From Gordonia pseudamarae (GTDB taxonomy: Bacteria; Actinomycetota; Actinomycetes; Mycobacteriales; Mycobacteriaceae): DNA of 64,000 nucleotides. Made by a program: the position numbers and the translations under genes. The number at the start of each line of letters is the position of its first letter. The first letter of the stretch is position 1. The notes under the pieces are model-generated. The model was not told the origin of the DNA. It was given only the letters and a program-made list of their open reading frames with translations, and did not search any database. Below are positions 11,101-18,707 of this stretch, in pieces. The stretch lies in contig NZ_CP045809.1 in assembly GCF_025273675.1 (NCBI RefSeq), positions 3,844,001 through 3,908,000 on the forward strand. Reading direction: 5' to 3'.

Positions 11101-11882
11101 TGCAACAGCGCGTCGGCTTCCTGCTCGACGACCTGGCCCGCGGATCGGAGGAAAAGCGGATCACCTTCGCCGACACCCAACGCGCCCCCGTCCCGGTGAT
11201 CACCTCGCCCGAGTGGTCCGGGTCCGAGACGGGCGGACGGCGATACGCCCCGTTCACGGTCAACATCGAGCGACTCAAACCTTTTCACACCCTCACCGGC
11301 CGGATGCACTTCTACCTCGACCACGACTGGATGATCGATACCGGCGAGTCGTTGCCCACCTACCGGCCGCCACTGGACATGCACCGGCTCTTCGCCGAGC
11401 CGACACTGGGACCCGATGGTGCCCAACAGATCACGGTCCGCTACCTGACCCCGCATTCCAAGTGGTCGATCCATTCGGAGTACCAGGACAACCTGTTCAT
11501 GCTGTCACTGTCGCGCGGCGGCCCGACGGCCTGGATGAGCCCCGACGACGCCGCCGCCATCGACGTCGCCGACAACGACTGGATCGAATGCACCAACGCC
11601 AACGGGGTGCTGGTGTGCCGGGCCGTCGTCAGCCACCGCATGCCGAAAGGTGTTATATACGTGCATCACGCTCAGGAACGCACCATCGACGTACCCAAGT
11701 CCGAGGCCACCGGACGGCGCGGCGGCATCCACAATTCGGTGACCCGGCTGCTGGTCAAACCCACCCACTTGATCGGCGGGTACGCCCAACTCTCGTACGC
11801 CTTCAACTATCTCGGGCCCACCGGAAACCAGCGCGACATGGTGTCGACGATCCGCAAACGCAACCAGGAGGTGACCTACTGA
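8154..11882 (+). CDS. narG: Respiratory nitrate reductase, alpha subunit NarG
   Basis: This is the catalytic molybdenum (bis-MGD) subunit of the membrane-bound nitrate reductase, reducing nitrate to nitrite on the cytoplasmic side with electrons from NarH. The product is 1242 aa, the usual NarG length. The N-terminal FS0 [4Fe-4S] ligands are present as H60, C64, C68 and C103 (HGVNCTGSC...RGCPRGA), and the Mo-ligand segment reads DQTDVPES. An upstream in-frame GTG at 8064 would add 30 residues, but that leader contains a TTA codon (8076-8078) and does not resemble NarG, so I chose the ATG at 8154, where the protein starts MARSSDVQG and soon reaches the conserved GRFFTRW. It is the first gene of narGHJI-narK, and its TGA overlaps the narH ATG by one base. 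A DosR-like box lies upstream. Confidence 0.97.
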   Translation: MARSSDVQGKAATALLDLGRFFTRWDESDDGRAVFREGGRAGDVFYRDRWSHDKIVRSTHGVNCTGSCSWKVYVKDGIITWETQETDYPSVGPDRPEYEPRGCPRGAAFSWYTYSPTRVRYPYARGVLVEMFRDAKARLGDSVLAWADVVGDPLRRRAYQQARGKGGLVRVSWEEAIDIAAAAHVHTIKKYGPDRCAGFSPIPAMSMVSHCVGTRFIQLIGGVMTSFYDWYADLPVASPQVFGDQTDVPESGDWWDATYLMMWGSNVPVTRTPDAHWMAEVRYRGTKVVTVSPDYADNTKFADEWLPAQAGTDAALAMAMGHVILTEFFVERRTGFFDKYVRTYTDLPFLIHLDEHETGYVPGKFVTEEDLDGDSGGADSANAEGEDAAWRTVLLDESTGAPVVPNGSMGFRYSADGNGRWNLDLEGVTPALTLFERPEAQAVPVSFPAFDTPDGSGVITSRGVPAVRVNGHLVTTVFDLMLAQYGVARDGLPGRWPTGYDDANAPYTPAWQAEITSVPAEAAIRVAREFARNAVDSDGRSMIIMGAGICQWFHGDATYRAILTLLILTGCMGRNGGGWAHYVGQEKCRPITGWISLANALDWSRPPRTMTGTSYWYMHTGQWRNDGYSTASLASPLATGSLGDKHTADAIAQSARLGWMPFYPQFGSNPLDVGEAAAAAVEAGTADSPASYVATRLRDGSLTPAINDVDAPENWPRTLVLWRSNLLGSSAKGNEYFLRTLLGTHHNVLGHENPNTPRPVDIAWHDDPPEGKLDLLLSADFRMTSTTLLSDVVLPAATWYEKHDLSSTDMHPYVHAFSPAIDPPWEAKTDFDLFHALAQRLSDLSRKHLGVRKDLVSVPVQHDTPGEMAQPHGRVADWRDGEHPVRPGRNAPNFVVAERDYTAIADKLASIGPLADKLGFTVKNVTFDLTEQTGKLATSNGVMLGGAGDGRPAIDTDAKLAEAILTLSGTTNGELAVQGFRTLQQRVGFLLDDLARGSEEKRITFADTQRAPVPVITSPEWSGSETGGRRYAPFTVNIERLKPFHTLTGRMHFYLDHDWMIDTGESLPTYRPPLDMHRLFAEPTLGPDGAQQITVRYLTPHSKWSIHSEYQDNLFMLSLSRGGPTAWMSPDDAAAIDVADNDWIECTNANGVLVCRAVVSHRMPKGVIYVHHAQERTIDVPKSEATGRRGGIHNSVTRLLVKPTHLIGGYAQLSYAFNYLGPTGNQRDMVSTIRKRNQEVTY

Positions 11883-13546
11883 TGCGCGTCATGGCTCAGG
11901 TCGGGATGGTGATGAATCTCGACAAATGCATCGGCTGCCATACCTGCTCGGTCACCTGCAAGCAGGCCTGGACCAACCGGGCGGGGACCGAGTATGTGTG
12001 GTTCAACAACGTGGAAACCCGTCCCGGACAGGGCTATCCACGGCAATACGAGGATCAGCGGAAGTGGCGCGGCGGCTGGCGGCTCAACCGTCGCGGCAAG
12101 CTACGGCTACGCACCGGTGGTCGGCTCCAGAAGCTGCTGACCCTGTTCGCCAGCCCCGTACAGCCCACCATCAACGACTACTACGAACCGTGGACCTACG
12201 ACTACCAGACCCTCGTCGAGGCGCCGCTGGGCGACGACTTTCCCGTCGCCCGGCCCAAATCACTGCTCACCGGCCAGGACATGCAAGTCTCCTGGTCGGC
12301 CAACTGGGACGACAATCTCGGCGGCACGACCGAACTCGGCCACCTCGATCCGATCGTCGCCAAGCTCCGCAAAGAGTCCGAGGATGCGATCAAGTTCAGC
12401 TTCGAGCAGACCTTCATGTTCTACCTGCCGCGCATCTGCGAACACTGCCTCAACCCCTCATGTATGGCCTCGTGCCCCTCCGGGGCGATCTACAAGCGCA
12501 GCGAGGACGGCATCGTGCTGGTCGACCAGGATCAATGCCGCGGCTGGCGGCAATGCATCACCGGCTGTCCGTACAAGAAGATCTACTTCAACCACAAATC
12601 CGGAAAAGCGGAGAAGTGCACCCTCTGCTACCCGCGCGTGGAGGCCGGGCTGCCGACGGTGTGTTCGGAGACCTGCGTCGGCCGGCTGCGGTATCTCGGG
12701 GTGTTCCTCTACGACGCCGACGCGGTGACGGCGGCGGCGTCGACACCCGACGAGAAGGACCTGTACCGGGCGCAACTCGACCTGCTGCTCGATCCGAACG
12801 ATCCGACGATCATCGCCGCCGCCCGCGAGAACGGTATCAGCGACGACTGGCTGGCCGCGGCCCGGCGGTCACCGGTGTACGCGCTGGCCAAGAAGTACAA
12901 GGTGGCGCTGCCGCTGCATCCGGAATACCGCACCATGCCGATGGTCTGGTACGTCCCGCCGCTCTCGCCCATCGTCGATCTGTTGGCCGATCAGGGCCAC
13001 GACGCCGAATCGCACACCACCCTGTTCGGCGCCATCGACGCGCTGCGGATTCCGGTGGACTACCTGGCCGAGCTGTTCACCGCAGGTGACACCACCATCG
13101 TCGACGGGGTGCTGCGCAAGCTGGCCGCGATGCGCTCGTACATGCGTGATATCACCCTCGGCCGCGAGACACGGCCCGAGATCCCGGCCGCGGTCGGCAT
13201 GACCGAGGAGCAGGTGTACGAGATGTACCGACTGCTCGCCATCGCCAAATACGATGACCGCTATGTGATTCCGACCGCGCACAGCGAACAGGCCGGTGGT
13301 CTCGATGAGACGGCGTGTTCGCTCGACTACGACGGCGGCCCCGGAATGTTCGACTCCGGCATGTTCGGGGAGGCCAGCGGACGCCCGGCGCCGGTGTCGG
13401 TGGAAACCTTCCACGCCCTGCGTCAGCGACAGACCAGTGATTCCCCCACCGGGAAGTCCGCGCTCGCCGGACGCACCAACCTGCTCAACTGGGACGGCAA
13501 CGGCGCACCGGCGGGACTATTCCCGGAGAAGGCGCCACGGACATGA
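11882..13546 (+). CDS. narH: Respiratory nitrate reductase, beta subunit NarH
   Basis: This is the iron-sulfur electron-transfer subunit, passing electrons from NarI haems to NarG. The product is 554 aa. Four Cys-rich groups are visible: CIGCHTCSVTC (C16, C19, C22, C26), CEHCLNPSCMASC, CRGWRQCITGC and CTLCY with later CSETC. The Trp in CRGWRQC takes the place of a Cys, as expected for the [3Fe-4S] cluster of NarH, which leaves three [4Fe-4S] and one [3Fe-4S]. The frame stays open upstream inside narG, but the true start is the ATG that shares one base with the narG stop (TGATG). The 3' end overlaps narJ by 4 nt (ATGA), which indicates translational coupling. Confidence 0.97.
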   Translation: MRVMAQVGMVMNLDKCIGCHTCSVTCKQAWTNRAGTEYVWFNNVETRPGQGYPRQYEDQRKWRGGWRLNRRGKLRLRTGGRLQKLLTLFASPVQPTINDYYEPWTYDYQTLVEAPLGDDFPVARPKSLLTGQDMQVSWSANWDDNLGGTTELGHLDPIVAKLRKESEDAIKFSFEQTFMFYLPRICEHCLNPSCMASCPSGAIYKRSEDGIVLVDQDQCRGWRQCITGCPYKKIYFNHKSGKAEKCTLCYPRVEAGLPTVCSETCVGRLRYLGVFLYDADAVTAAASTPDEKDLYRAQLDLLLDPNDPTIIAAARENGISDDWLAAARRSPVYALAKKYKVALPLHPEYRTMPMVWYVPPLSPIVDLLADQGHDAESHTTLFGAIDALRIPVDYLAELFTAGDTTIVDGVLRKLAAMRSYMRDITLGRETRPEIPAAVGMTEEQVYEMYRLLAIAKYDDRYVIPTAHSEQAGGLDETACSLDYDGGPGMFDSGMFGEASGRPAPVSVETFHALRQRQTSDSPTGKSALAGRTNLLNWDGNGAPAGLFPEKAPRT

Positions 13547-14205
13547 GAATTCCTCTGCTGCAACACAAACCCGCGATATCGGACTGGCGGATCGTCCATC
13601 AGGGCGCGTCGTGGTGCCTGAGCTACCCCGACGAGAGGCTGCTGGGACTACTGCCACTGATCCGCTCGGCCCTCGACGAACAACCGCGCAGCGGGCCGGT
13701 GGCGTTGCTCGGCAACGTCGTCGAGGCCCTGCTGCGCGCCGACCCCGACGAACTGTGCCACGCATACGTGGATGTGTTCGACCTGTCTCGCAATCACACC
13801 CTGTACCTGACATATTGGACCGACGGCGATACCAGGCGGCGCGGTGAGTCGCTCGGCGCGGTCAAACAGCTCTACCGCGACAGCGGTTTCGTCACCGACC
13901 TGCGCGGCGAACTGCCCGACCATCTGCCCATCGTGTTGGAGTTCACCGCCCGCGCGGACCAGGAGCGGGGCCTGCAACTCCTCACCCGCTATCGCGGCGC
14001 ACTCGAGCAGATCGAACGGGCACTACGCGACCGGGGCAGCCTGTACTCCGACGCCCTCACCGCCGTCATCGCCACCTTGCCCGACACCCCATCTGACCTG
14101 AATCCGATTGCGCAACACCGCACACCGTTCGAATCCGTCGGACTCGAACCGTACGATCCCCGGCTGCTTCCGCTACAGCCGACGCAAGCACCGAACCGGA
14201 GATAG
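13543..14205 (+). CDS. narJ: Nitrate reductase maturation chaperone NarJ (delta subunit)
   Basis: NarJ is the system-specific chaperone that inserts the molybdenum cofactor into NarG and controls assembly of NarGH onto NarI; it is not part of the finished enzyme. The 220-aa product has the family segments LSYPDERLLGLLP near the N-terminus, then ADPDELCHAYVDVFDLSRN and the strongly conserved TLYLTYWTDGDTRRRG. It starts at an ATG overlapping the narH stop by 4 nt and is followed 5 nt later by narI. The position between narH and narI is the standard one. Confidence 0.96.
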   Translation: MRIPLLQHKPAISDWRIVHQGASWCLSYPDERLLGLLPLIRSALDEQPRSGPVALLGNVVEALLRADPDELCHAYVDVFDLSRNHTLYLTYWTDGDTRRRGESLGAVKQLYRDSGFVTDLRGELPDHLPIVLEFTARADQERGLQLLTRYRGALEQIERALRDRGSLYSDALTAVIATLPDTPSDLNPIAQHRTPFESVGLEPYDPRLLPLQPTQAPNRR

Positions 14206-14210
14206 CAAAC

Positions 14211-14960
14211 ATGGAAGTCTTTCTGTGGGGTGTGATCCCCTACGTGACACTGCTTCTGGTGATCGGCGGTACCATCTGGCGCTACCGGTTCGATCGATTC
14301 GGCTGGACCACGCGGTCATCGGAGCTGTACGAGTCACGGCTGCTGCGCATCGCCTCCCCGCTGTTCCACTACGGCATCCTGGTGGTGATCGCCGGTCACG
14401 CCATCGGCCTGGTGATCCCCGAATCATGGACCGAGTTCTTCGGCATCTCCGAGGATCTGTACCACTGGACGGCCGCGATCTCCGGCCTCATCGCCGCCGC
14501 CGCCACGGTAGTCGGATGCGCACTGCTGATCTACCGGCGCCGGCGCACCGGACCGGTGTTCATGGCCACCACCCGCAACGACAAACTGATGTACGTGGTC
14601 CTGGTGTCGGCACTGCTCGCGGGCACGTTCATCACGCTCGTCGGCACCGTTGACCCGCACGGGGTCGGCGTCAACTACCGGGAAACCGTTGCCCCGTGGT
14701 TCCGGTCGATCTTCTTTCTGCAGCCCGACATCGACGCGATGTCGCAAGCCCCCTTGCGTTTTCATGTACACGTTCTGGTCGGTATGGCCCTGTTCTGCCT
14801 CGTCCCGTTCACCCGTCTCATTCACATCTTCACCGCGCCACTGCACTACCTGTTCCGCCCCTACATCGTCTACCGCAGCCGTGACCCGCATCCCGCACCG
14901 GGTGCCCGGCCCACCAGGCGTGGTTGGGCTCCCGTCGGAGTGAAGGACCGCGACCGATGA
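14211..14960 (+). CDS. narI: Respiratory nitrate reductase, gamma subunit NarI (cytochrome b)
   Basis: This is the membrane anchor carrying two b-type haems. It oxidises menaquinol and feeds NarH. The product is 249 aa with five hydrophobic segments. The four haem-ligand histidines fall at H53, H63, H187 and H205, close to or identical with the E. coli NarI positions (56, 66, 187, 205). The RBS (GGAG) lies inside the last codons of narJ. The stop overlaps the narK start (ATGA). Confidence 0.97.
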   Translation: MEVFLWGVIPYVTLLLVIGGTIWRYRFDRFGWTTRSSELYESRLLRIASPLFHYGILVVIAGHAIGLVIPESWTEFFGISEDLYHWTAAISGLIAAAATVVGCALLIYRRRRTGPVFMATTRNDKLMYVVLVSALLAGTFITLVGTVDPHGVGVNYRETVAPWFRSIFFLQPDIDAMSQAPLRFHVHVLVGMALFCLVPFTRLIHIFTAPLHYLFRPYIVYRSRDPHPAPGARPTRRGWAPVGVKDRDR

Positions 14961-16165
14961 CCACCGCAACCCCCGCACCCCCGATCACCTCCCGCGCCCA
15001 GGCCACCAACCTGGCACTGGCGACCCTGGCCTTCACCGTCAGCTTCTGGGCGTGGAACCTGGTGGGGCCGTTGGCCATCACGTACGCAGCCGACCTCGGC
15101 CTGTCGGCGGGCCAGAAGTCGGTGCTGGTGGCGATCCCCATCCTCGTCGGCTCCCTCGGCCGCATCATCACCGGCGCGCTCACCGACCGCTACGGCGGCC
15201 GCACCATGTTCCCGGCGCTGCTGATCGCCACCGTGCCGTTCGTACTGCTCATCGCCGTCGCCGGTGAACTCGACAGCTACTGGCTGCTGCTGGTGGCCGG
15301 ATTCTTCCTCGGTGTCGGCGGCACCACCTTCGCCGTCGGCATCCCGTTCGTCAACGCCTGGTACGACCCGTCCAGACGTGGTTTCGCGACCGGCGTTTTC
15401 GGTGCGGGCATGGGGGGCACCGCACTGTCGGCGTTCTTCACCCCGCGCTTCGTCGACTGGTTCGGTTACTTCACCACCCACGTCATCATCGCCGTCGTAC
15501 TCGTCGTGGTGGCCGTGATCTGCCGGGCATTCATGCGTGATTCACCCCGCTGGGCACCCAACCACGACCCGGTGCTGCCGAAATTGGTCGGCGCCGCGAA
15601 ACTGCCCATCACTTGGGAGATGGGTTTCCTGTACGCGGCGGCGTTCGGCGGATTCGTCGCCTTCTCCACCTATCTGCCCACCTACCTCAACGACGTCTAC
15701 TCCATCGACACCCAGGGCGCCGGCACCCGCACCGCCGGATTCGCCATCGCAGCCGTGATCGCCCGCCCCGCCGGCGGTGTGCTCGCCGACAGATACGGCC
15801 CCCGCCTGATCACCTTCATTTCGTGTGCGGGCGCCGCGGTTCTGGCGATTTGGATGCTCACCAAGCCACCCCTGGAGATTCCCGCCGGCATCGACTTCGT
15901 GCTGATGGCGCTGTTCATGGGCCTGGGATCCGGCTCGGTGTTCACCTGGGTCGCCCAGGTCGCCCCGCCCGAACGCGTCGGATCGGTCACCGGAATCGTC
16001 GGCGCCGCCGGCGGGCTTGGCGGCTTCTTCCCGCCGATGGTCATGGGCGCCACCTACGACGCCGACGCCCACAGCTACACCCTCGGCCTGGCGCTCCTGT
16101 CTGCCTTCGCCGTGGCCGCAGCCCTGACCACCGCCTTCGTCATCCGTAAGCAAGACCGCACCTGA
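14957..16165 (+). CDS. narK: NarK-type nitrate/nitrite transporter (major facilitator superfamily)
   Basis: The 402-aa protein has about 12 hydrophobic segments. It carries the MFS loop motif GRIITGALTDRYGGR near residue 60 and two glycine-rich nitrate-signature-like segments (GVFGAGMGGTALSAFF and GIVGAAGGLGGFFPP). It should import nitrate and/or export nitrite for the reductase. The frame is open to a GTG at 14924, but I chose the ATG at 14957, which overlaps the narI stop by 4 nt and gives the start MTTATPAPP. The sequence alone does not distinguish nitrate/proton symport from nitrate/nitrite antiport. It ends the nar operon; a decayed toxin gene faces it 63 nt downstream. Confidence 0.93.
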   Translation: MTTATPAPPITSRAQATNLALATLAFTVSFWAWNLVGPLAITYAADLGLSAGQKSVLVAIPILVGSLGRIITGALTDRYGGRTMFPALLIATVPFVLLIAVAGELDSYWLLLVAGFFLGVGGTTFAVGIPFVNAWYDPSRRGFATGVFGAGMGGTALSAFFTPRFVDWFGYFTTHVIIAVVLVVVAVICRAFMRDSPRWAPNHDPVLPKLVGAAKLPITWEMGFLYAAAFGGFVAFSTYLPTYLNDVYSIDTQGAGTRTAGFAIAAVIARPAGGVLADRYGPRLITFISCAGAAVLAIWMLTKPPLEIPAGIDFVLMALFMGLGSGSVFTWVAQVAPPERVGSVTGIVGAAGGLGGFFPPMVMGATYDADAHSYTLGLALLSAFAVAAALTTAFVIRKQDRT

Positions 16166-16228
16166 GGAAAATCGCCGAGGAGCCCGCCGCGATCAGCTCG
16201 ACGAGTCGAAAATGTGGCTCGGGCCATC

Positions 16229-16622
16229 TCAGCGCGGCAACAGAACAATCGCGACGCCGAGCGACGGCGCGCGGGACAGTCGCGCGTCGGCGGTGATCAG
16301 CTCGGCATCCAGTAATTGCGCCGTCGCCATGTAGAACGCATCGGAGGTTCGCAGAGATTTCCGCAATCTCCGCGAATCGGGAAATCTGAACGCTCTGAGC
16401 GCGGCATAGCGGCACCGTCCACAACGCCGCGACGGCACGCTCGGCTTCTGCGGAACTGATCTGCGCGGTACGTTCGAGCCGCCATATCGGGGAGCTGACT
16501 TCCATGTCGATCACCGGCGGCGCCCACAGCTCGCCTGCGGACATCGCGGTAAGGGCCGCGTCCTGCCGATCCGATGGGAGAACGGAGTCGATCAGGGCGC
16601 TCGCGTCGACAACCCGCCTCAT
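16229..16622 (-). pseudogene. Frameshifted PIN-domain toxin, degraded copy of the gene at 18053-18448
   Basis: The first part reads MRRVVDASALIDSVLPSDRQ and continues to about QSVQISR in one frame. The rest (RLRKSLRTSDAFYMATAQLL to the end, APSLGVAIVLLPR) continues in another frame. Alignment with the intact copy at 18053-18448 shows a net 2-nt loss (394 against 396 nt), which I place at about 16370-16377. The PIN acidic residues are therefore split between frames, and the gene should be inactive as a toxin. It faces narK convergently. Confidence 0.85.
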
Positions 16623-16742
16623 GGCTCGGTGTCGTACTCCTCGCGGACCGTGTCGAGCGCACCGATAGTGTTGATAGGTCGCCGGGTCCATCGCCCCGGA
16701 CGCCGGCCGCCCAGTCGGCGAACAATGGGCGACGGGACTTGA
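16619..16742 (-). pseudogene. Truncated, frameshifted RHH antitoxin remnant
   Basis: Directly upstream of the PIN pseudogene, one frame encodes RPLFADWAAGVRGDG and a second frame encodes RRPINTIGALDTVREEY followed by a stop that overlaps the PIN start (TCATGA arrangement on the complement). Together these match the C-terminal half of the intact antitoxin at 18445-18690 (RPLFDDWADAIRGDG, then GALDAVREEY). One base is missing between the halves. The N-terminal DNA-binding half is absent and the homology stops where the IS remnant begins. Confidence 0.75.
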
Positions 16743-17280
16743 CCCCGGAAAAGTGGACACGGTTAGCTTGATTGCTGACTTGCCAATGACCTGATCTCGA
16801 AGTCGATGGGCGAGATCATGCCCAACGCCGCGTGCCTCCTGCCATGGTTGTAGAATCGGATGTACTTGTCAAGTCCCGCAGTGAGATTCGCGTAGGTAGT
16901 GAACGCGTGGCGCTTGTAGTACTCGTGCTTGACGGTCGACCACAGCGATTCGGCACCGGCTTTGTCCCAGCAGATCCCCGTTGCCCCCATTGAGCGCCGC
17001 AAGCGGTGCTTGCCGCAGACCGCGGCCATGTCGTAGCCGGTGTACTGGCTGCCCCGGTCCGAATGCAGGATGGTGCCGGCCACCGACCCGCCACGGGTGA
17101 ACACCGCAGCGTCCACGGCGGCCTCGACCAACTCGGTTCGCATGTGATCAGCCAGCGACCAGCCCAGTACCCGACGTGAGTGTTTGTAAACGACCGACGC
17201 GTCCTGGACATGCTGACATCCTCCCAGCAGGACCCTTCGCCCCGCTATCTCAGGTGTCCACTCAAACCGGGGAGGTTCAG
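16739..17280. mobile_element. Internally deleted IS3-family element
   Basis: The ends carry related inverted termini: the left end reads TGACCCCGG then AAAAGTGGACAC (from about 16740), and the right end, on the complement, reads CTGAACC then CCCCGG and GAGTGGACAC (to 17280). Both share CCCCGG followed by AGTGGACAC. Only the 3' part of the transposase gene remains between them. At about 540 bp the element is less than half a normal IS3 copy (about 1.2 kb), so orfA and the first half of orfB have been lost. It interrupts or borders the decayed antitoxin. No obvious target duplication is visible. Confidence 0.75.
16763..17212 (-). pseudogene. IS3-family transposase OrfB, C-terminal fragment
   Basis: The open frame reads VVYKHSRRVLGWSLADHM, then MRTELVEAA, HSDRGSQYTG (second DDE aspartate), AESLWSTVKHEYY (catalytic Glu) and ends NHGRRHAALGMISP. 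This is the C-terminal half of an integrase-core (rve) transposase of IS3 type. The N-terminal helix-turn-helix and first catalytic Asp are missing, so it cannot transpose by itself. It lies inside the IS remnant. Confidence 0.85.
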
Positions 17281-17283
17281 GTG

Positions 17284-17721
17284 TTAGATTCTGTCTGCGG
17301 GCAGGATCGTGAAGCTGTCGAATCCCGAAGTCAACGGAACGATCGCCCTAAAGTCACGCTGATCCAAGGTGAAGATGCGGTTGGTGCCGAAATTGTCGGC
17401 GATCACCACGCCCACCGCATCCGCCAGATCCAGCCTCAAGTCCGCGTATCGCTGTCGAACGCGCGCCGCCGCGGTGAGGTCGTCGTTCGAGACGGCGGCA
17501 AGCACGTAGTCGCCGTCGGCGATCCTGTCGGTGAGGGACTCAACAGCAAGTACCGCGGCCCGGTACCCCACATCACGGTGAACGAGGTGATCAAGTTCGG
17601 CAAGAACGAATGGCGAGATCACCATCCGCTCCGCGGCCATCACCTCCTGAGCACGCACGTGTTCGTCCTGGTCAGCGTCGAAGTGCGCGAAGAGCGCCGA
17701 CGTATCGGCGATGACGATCAT
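17284..17721 (-). CDS. vapC: PIN-domain ribonuclease toxin VapC
   Basis: The 145-aa PIN domain starts MIVIADTSALFAHFDAD. Acidic active-site candidates are the Asp in IADTS, the Glu in VLAELDHLV, the Asp in LDLADAVGVV and the Asp in FTLDQRDF, so the PIN tetrad looks complete. VapC toxins are Mg-dependent RNases that cleave tRNA or rRNA and are neutralised by VapB. The ATG overlaps the vapB stop by 4 nt, the classical vapBC arrangement. The gene ends 4 nt from the IS3 remnant. Confidence 0.9.
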   Translation of the reverse strand: MIVIADTSALFAHFDADQDEHVRAQEVMAAERMVISPFVLAELDHLVHRDVGYRAAVLAVESLTDRIADGDYVLAAVSNDDLTAAARVRQRYADLRLDLADAVGVVIADNFGTNRIFTLDQRDFRAIVPLTSGFDSFTILPADRI

Positions 17722-17960
17722 CGACGCGCGGCACGCTCGGCGATCTGCCCGACCAAATCCTCCCGCAGCTCGTCGACAGTCCGACTACGTCCGCTCCGGA
17801 AGACCGGAAACGGTTTCGCCTGCCGGGGCCGACGACTCTCGTCGAGCAGCTTGGTCACTCCTCTGCGGATGAGTTCGGCCTTGCTGACGCCCTCAGCCTT
17901 CGCCTCGGCCTCCAGCCTCTGGTCGAGTTCTTCCGGCAGGTACACCGTGGTCTTGTGCAT
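17718..17960 (-). CDS. vapB: Ribbon-helix-helix antitoxin VapB
   Basis: The 80-aa product starts MHKTTVYLPEELDQRLEAEA, followed by AEGVSKAELIRRGV; this is a ribbon-helix-helix (CopG/MetJ-type) DNA-binding domain. The C-terminal part (residues about 45-80, with VFRSGRSRTVDELRED) is the likely toxin-binding tail. The frame stays open upstream, but the ATG at 17960 is right because it begins the RHH strand and follows a promoter-like -10 element by 7 nt. Its stop overlaps the vapC start. Confidence 0.88.
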   Translation of the reverse strand: MHKTTVYLPEELDQRLEAEAKAEGVSKAELIRRGVTKLLDESRRPRQAKPFPVFRSGRSRTVDELREDLVGQIAERAARR

Positions 17961-17973
17961 GCCATATATGGTA
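17961..17973 (-). promoter_or_regulatory. vapBC promoter with palindromic operator; probably leaderless
   Basis: On the minus strand a -10 hexamer TACCAT (17968-17973) lies 7 nt before the vapB ATG, so transcription would start at or next to the start codon and no RBS is needed. A perfect palindrome CCATATATGG (17962-17971) overlaps this -10 and would suit autorepression by the VapB RHH dimer. The arrangement is seen in the sequence; the function is inferred. Confidence 0.5.
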
Positions 17974-18052
17974 CCTGCTGTTGCCGGGCCAGTGGTCTTC
18001 TCCGCATCCGGCGACGACACACGGCCCATACTTTGCAGACAGTACGGCGAGC

Positions 18053-18448
18053 TCAGTGCGGGAGCACGACGATCGGGATGACGAGCGAGGGAGCGCGGGA
18101 CAGCCGCGCATCGGCGGTGATCAGCTCGGCATGCAGTAGCTGTGCCGTCGCCACATAGAACGCATCGGAGACTCGCAGGGATTTCCGCAATCTCCATGCC
18201 GCACGGGATATCTGCCCGTTCTGCGCACGACGCAACGGCACCGTCCACAGCGCCGCGACGGCACGCTCAGCTTCGCCGGAACTGATCTGCGCGGTGCGTT
18301 CAAGCCGCCATATCGCGGAGCTGACCTCCATGTCGATGACCGCCGGCGCCCATAGCTCACGTCCCGACATTGCGGCGAGGGCTGCGTCCTGGCGATCCGA
18401 TGGGAGAAGTGAGTCGATCAGGGCGCTCGCGTCGACAACCCGCCTCAT
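18053..18448 (-). CDS. PIN-domain toxin (FitB/VapC-like)
   Basis: The 131-aa PIN protein starts MRRVVDASALIDSLLPSDRQ. Acidic residues sit in VVDAS, IDMEVSSAIWR, VSDAFYVATAQ and ITADARLSRA, matching the PIN active-site pattern (D, E, D, D). It is the intact version of the pseudogene at 16229-16622, about 80 per cent identical by eye. The start overlaps the antitoxin stop by 4 nt. It is likely an RNase of a type II toxin-antitoxin pair; the RNA target cannot be read from the sequence. Confidence 0.88.
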   Translation of the reverse strand: MRRVVDASALIDSLLPSDRQDAALAAMSGRELWAPAVIDMEVSSAIWRLERTAQISSGEAERAVAALWTVPLRRAQNGQISRAAWRLRKSLRVSDAFYVATAQLLHAELITADARLSRAPSLVIPIVVLPH

Positions 18449-18690
18449 GTTTGAGCGTCGGCGGCGTCGTACTCCTCGCGAACCGCGTCGAGTGCACCGA
18501 CAGTGTCGATGGGCCGCCGTGGTCCGTCGCCCCGGATGGCGTCGGCCCAGTCATCGAACAGCGGCCGGCTCAGATCGTCACGCAACAGTCTGGTGACGTA
18601 CTCGGACATCGACATATCCAGCCGCGCCGACCGCTCACTGAGCAGCGCGTGCAACTCGTCCGGGAGGTTCCGAATCTGAAGGGTGCTCAC
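18445..18690 (-). CDS. RHH antitoxin (FitA-like)
   Basis: The 81-aa product begins (GTG) MSTLQIRNLPDELHALLSER, then ARLDMSMSEYVTRLL, the pattern of FitA/VapB-type ribbon-helix-helix proteins. The C-terminal tail GALDAVREEYDAADAQT would wrap the PIN toxin. A degraded second copy of the tail is at 16619-16742. It is cotranscribed with the downstream PIN gene through a 4-nt overlap. Confidence 0.85.
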   Translation of the reverse strand: MSTLQIRNLPDELHALLSERSARLDMSMSEYVTRLLRDDLSRPLFDDWADAIRGDGPRRPIDTVGALDAVREEYDAADAQT

Positions 18691-18707
18691 TACATGAGAC
18701 TATCATG
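18691..18707 (-). promoter_or_regulatory. Promoter and inverted repeat before the FitA-like antitoxin
   Basis: On the minus strand TAGTCT (18697-18702) lies 6 nt before the GTG start, consistent with a -10 element and a leaderless or near-leaderless transcript. The same bases form the spacer of the inverted repeat CATGA-GACTA-TCATG (18693-18707), a plausible operator for the antitoxin itself. Confidence 0.4.
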
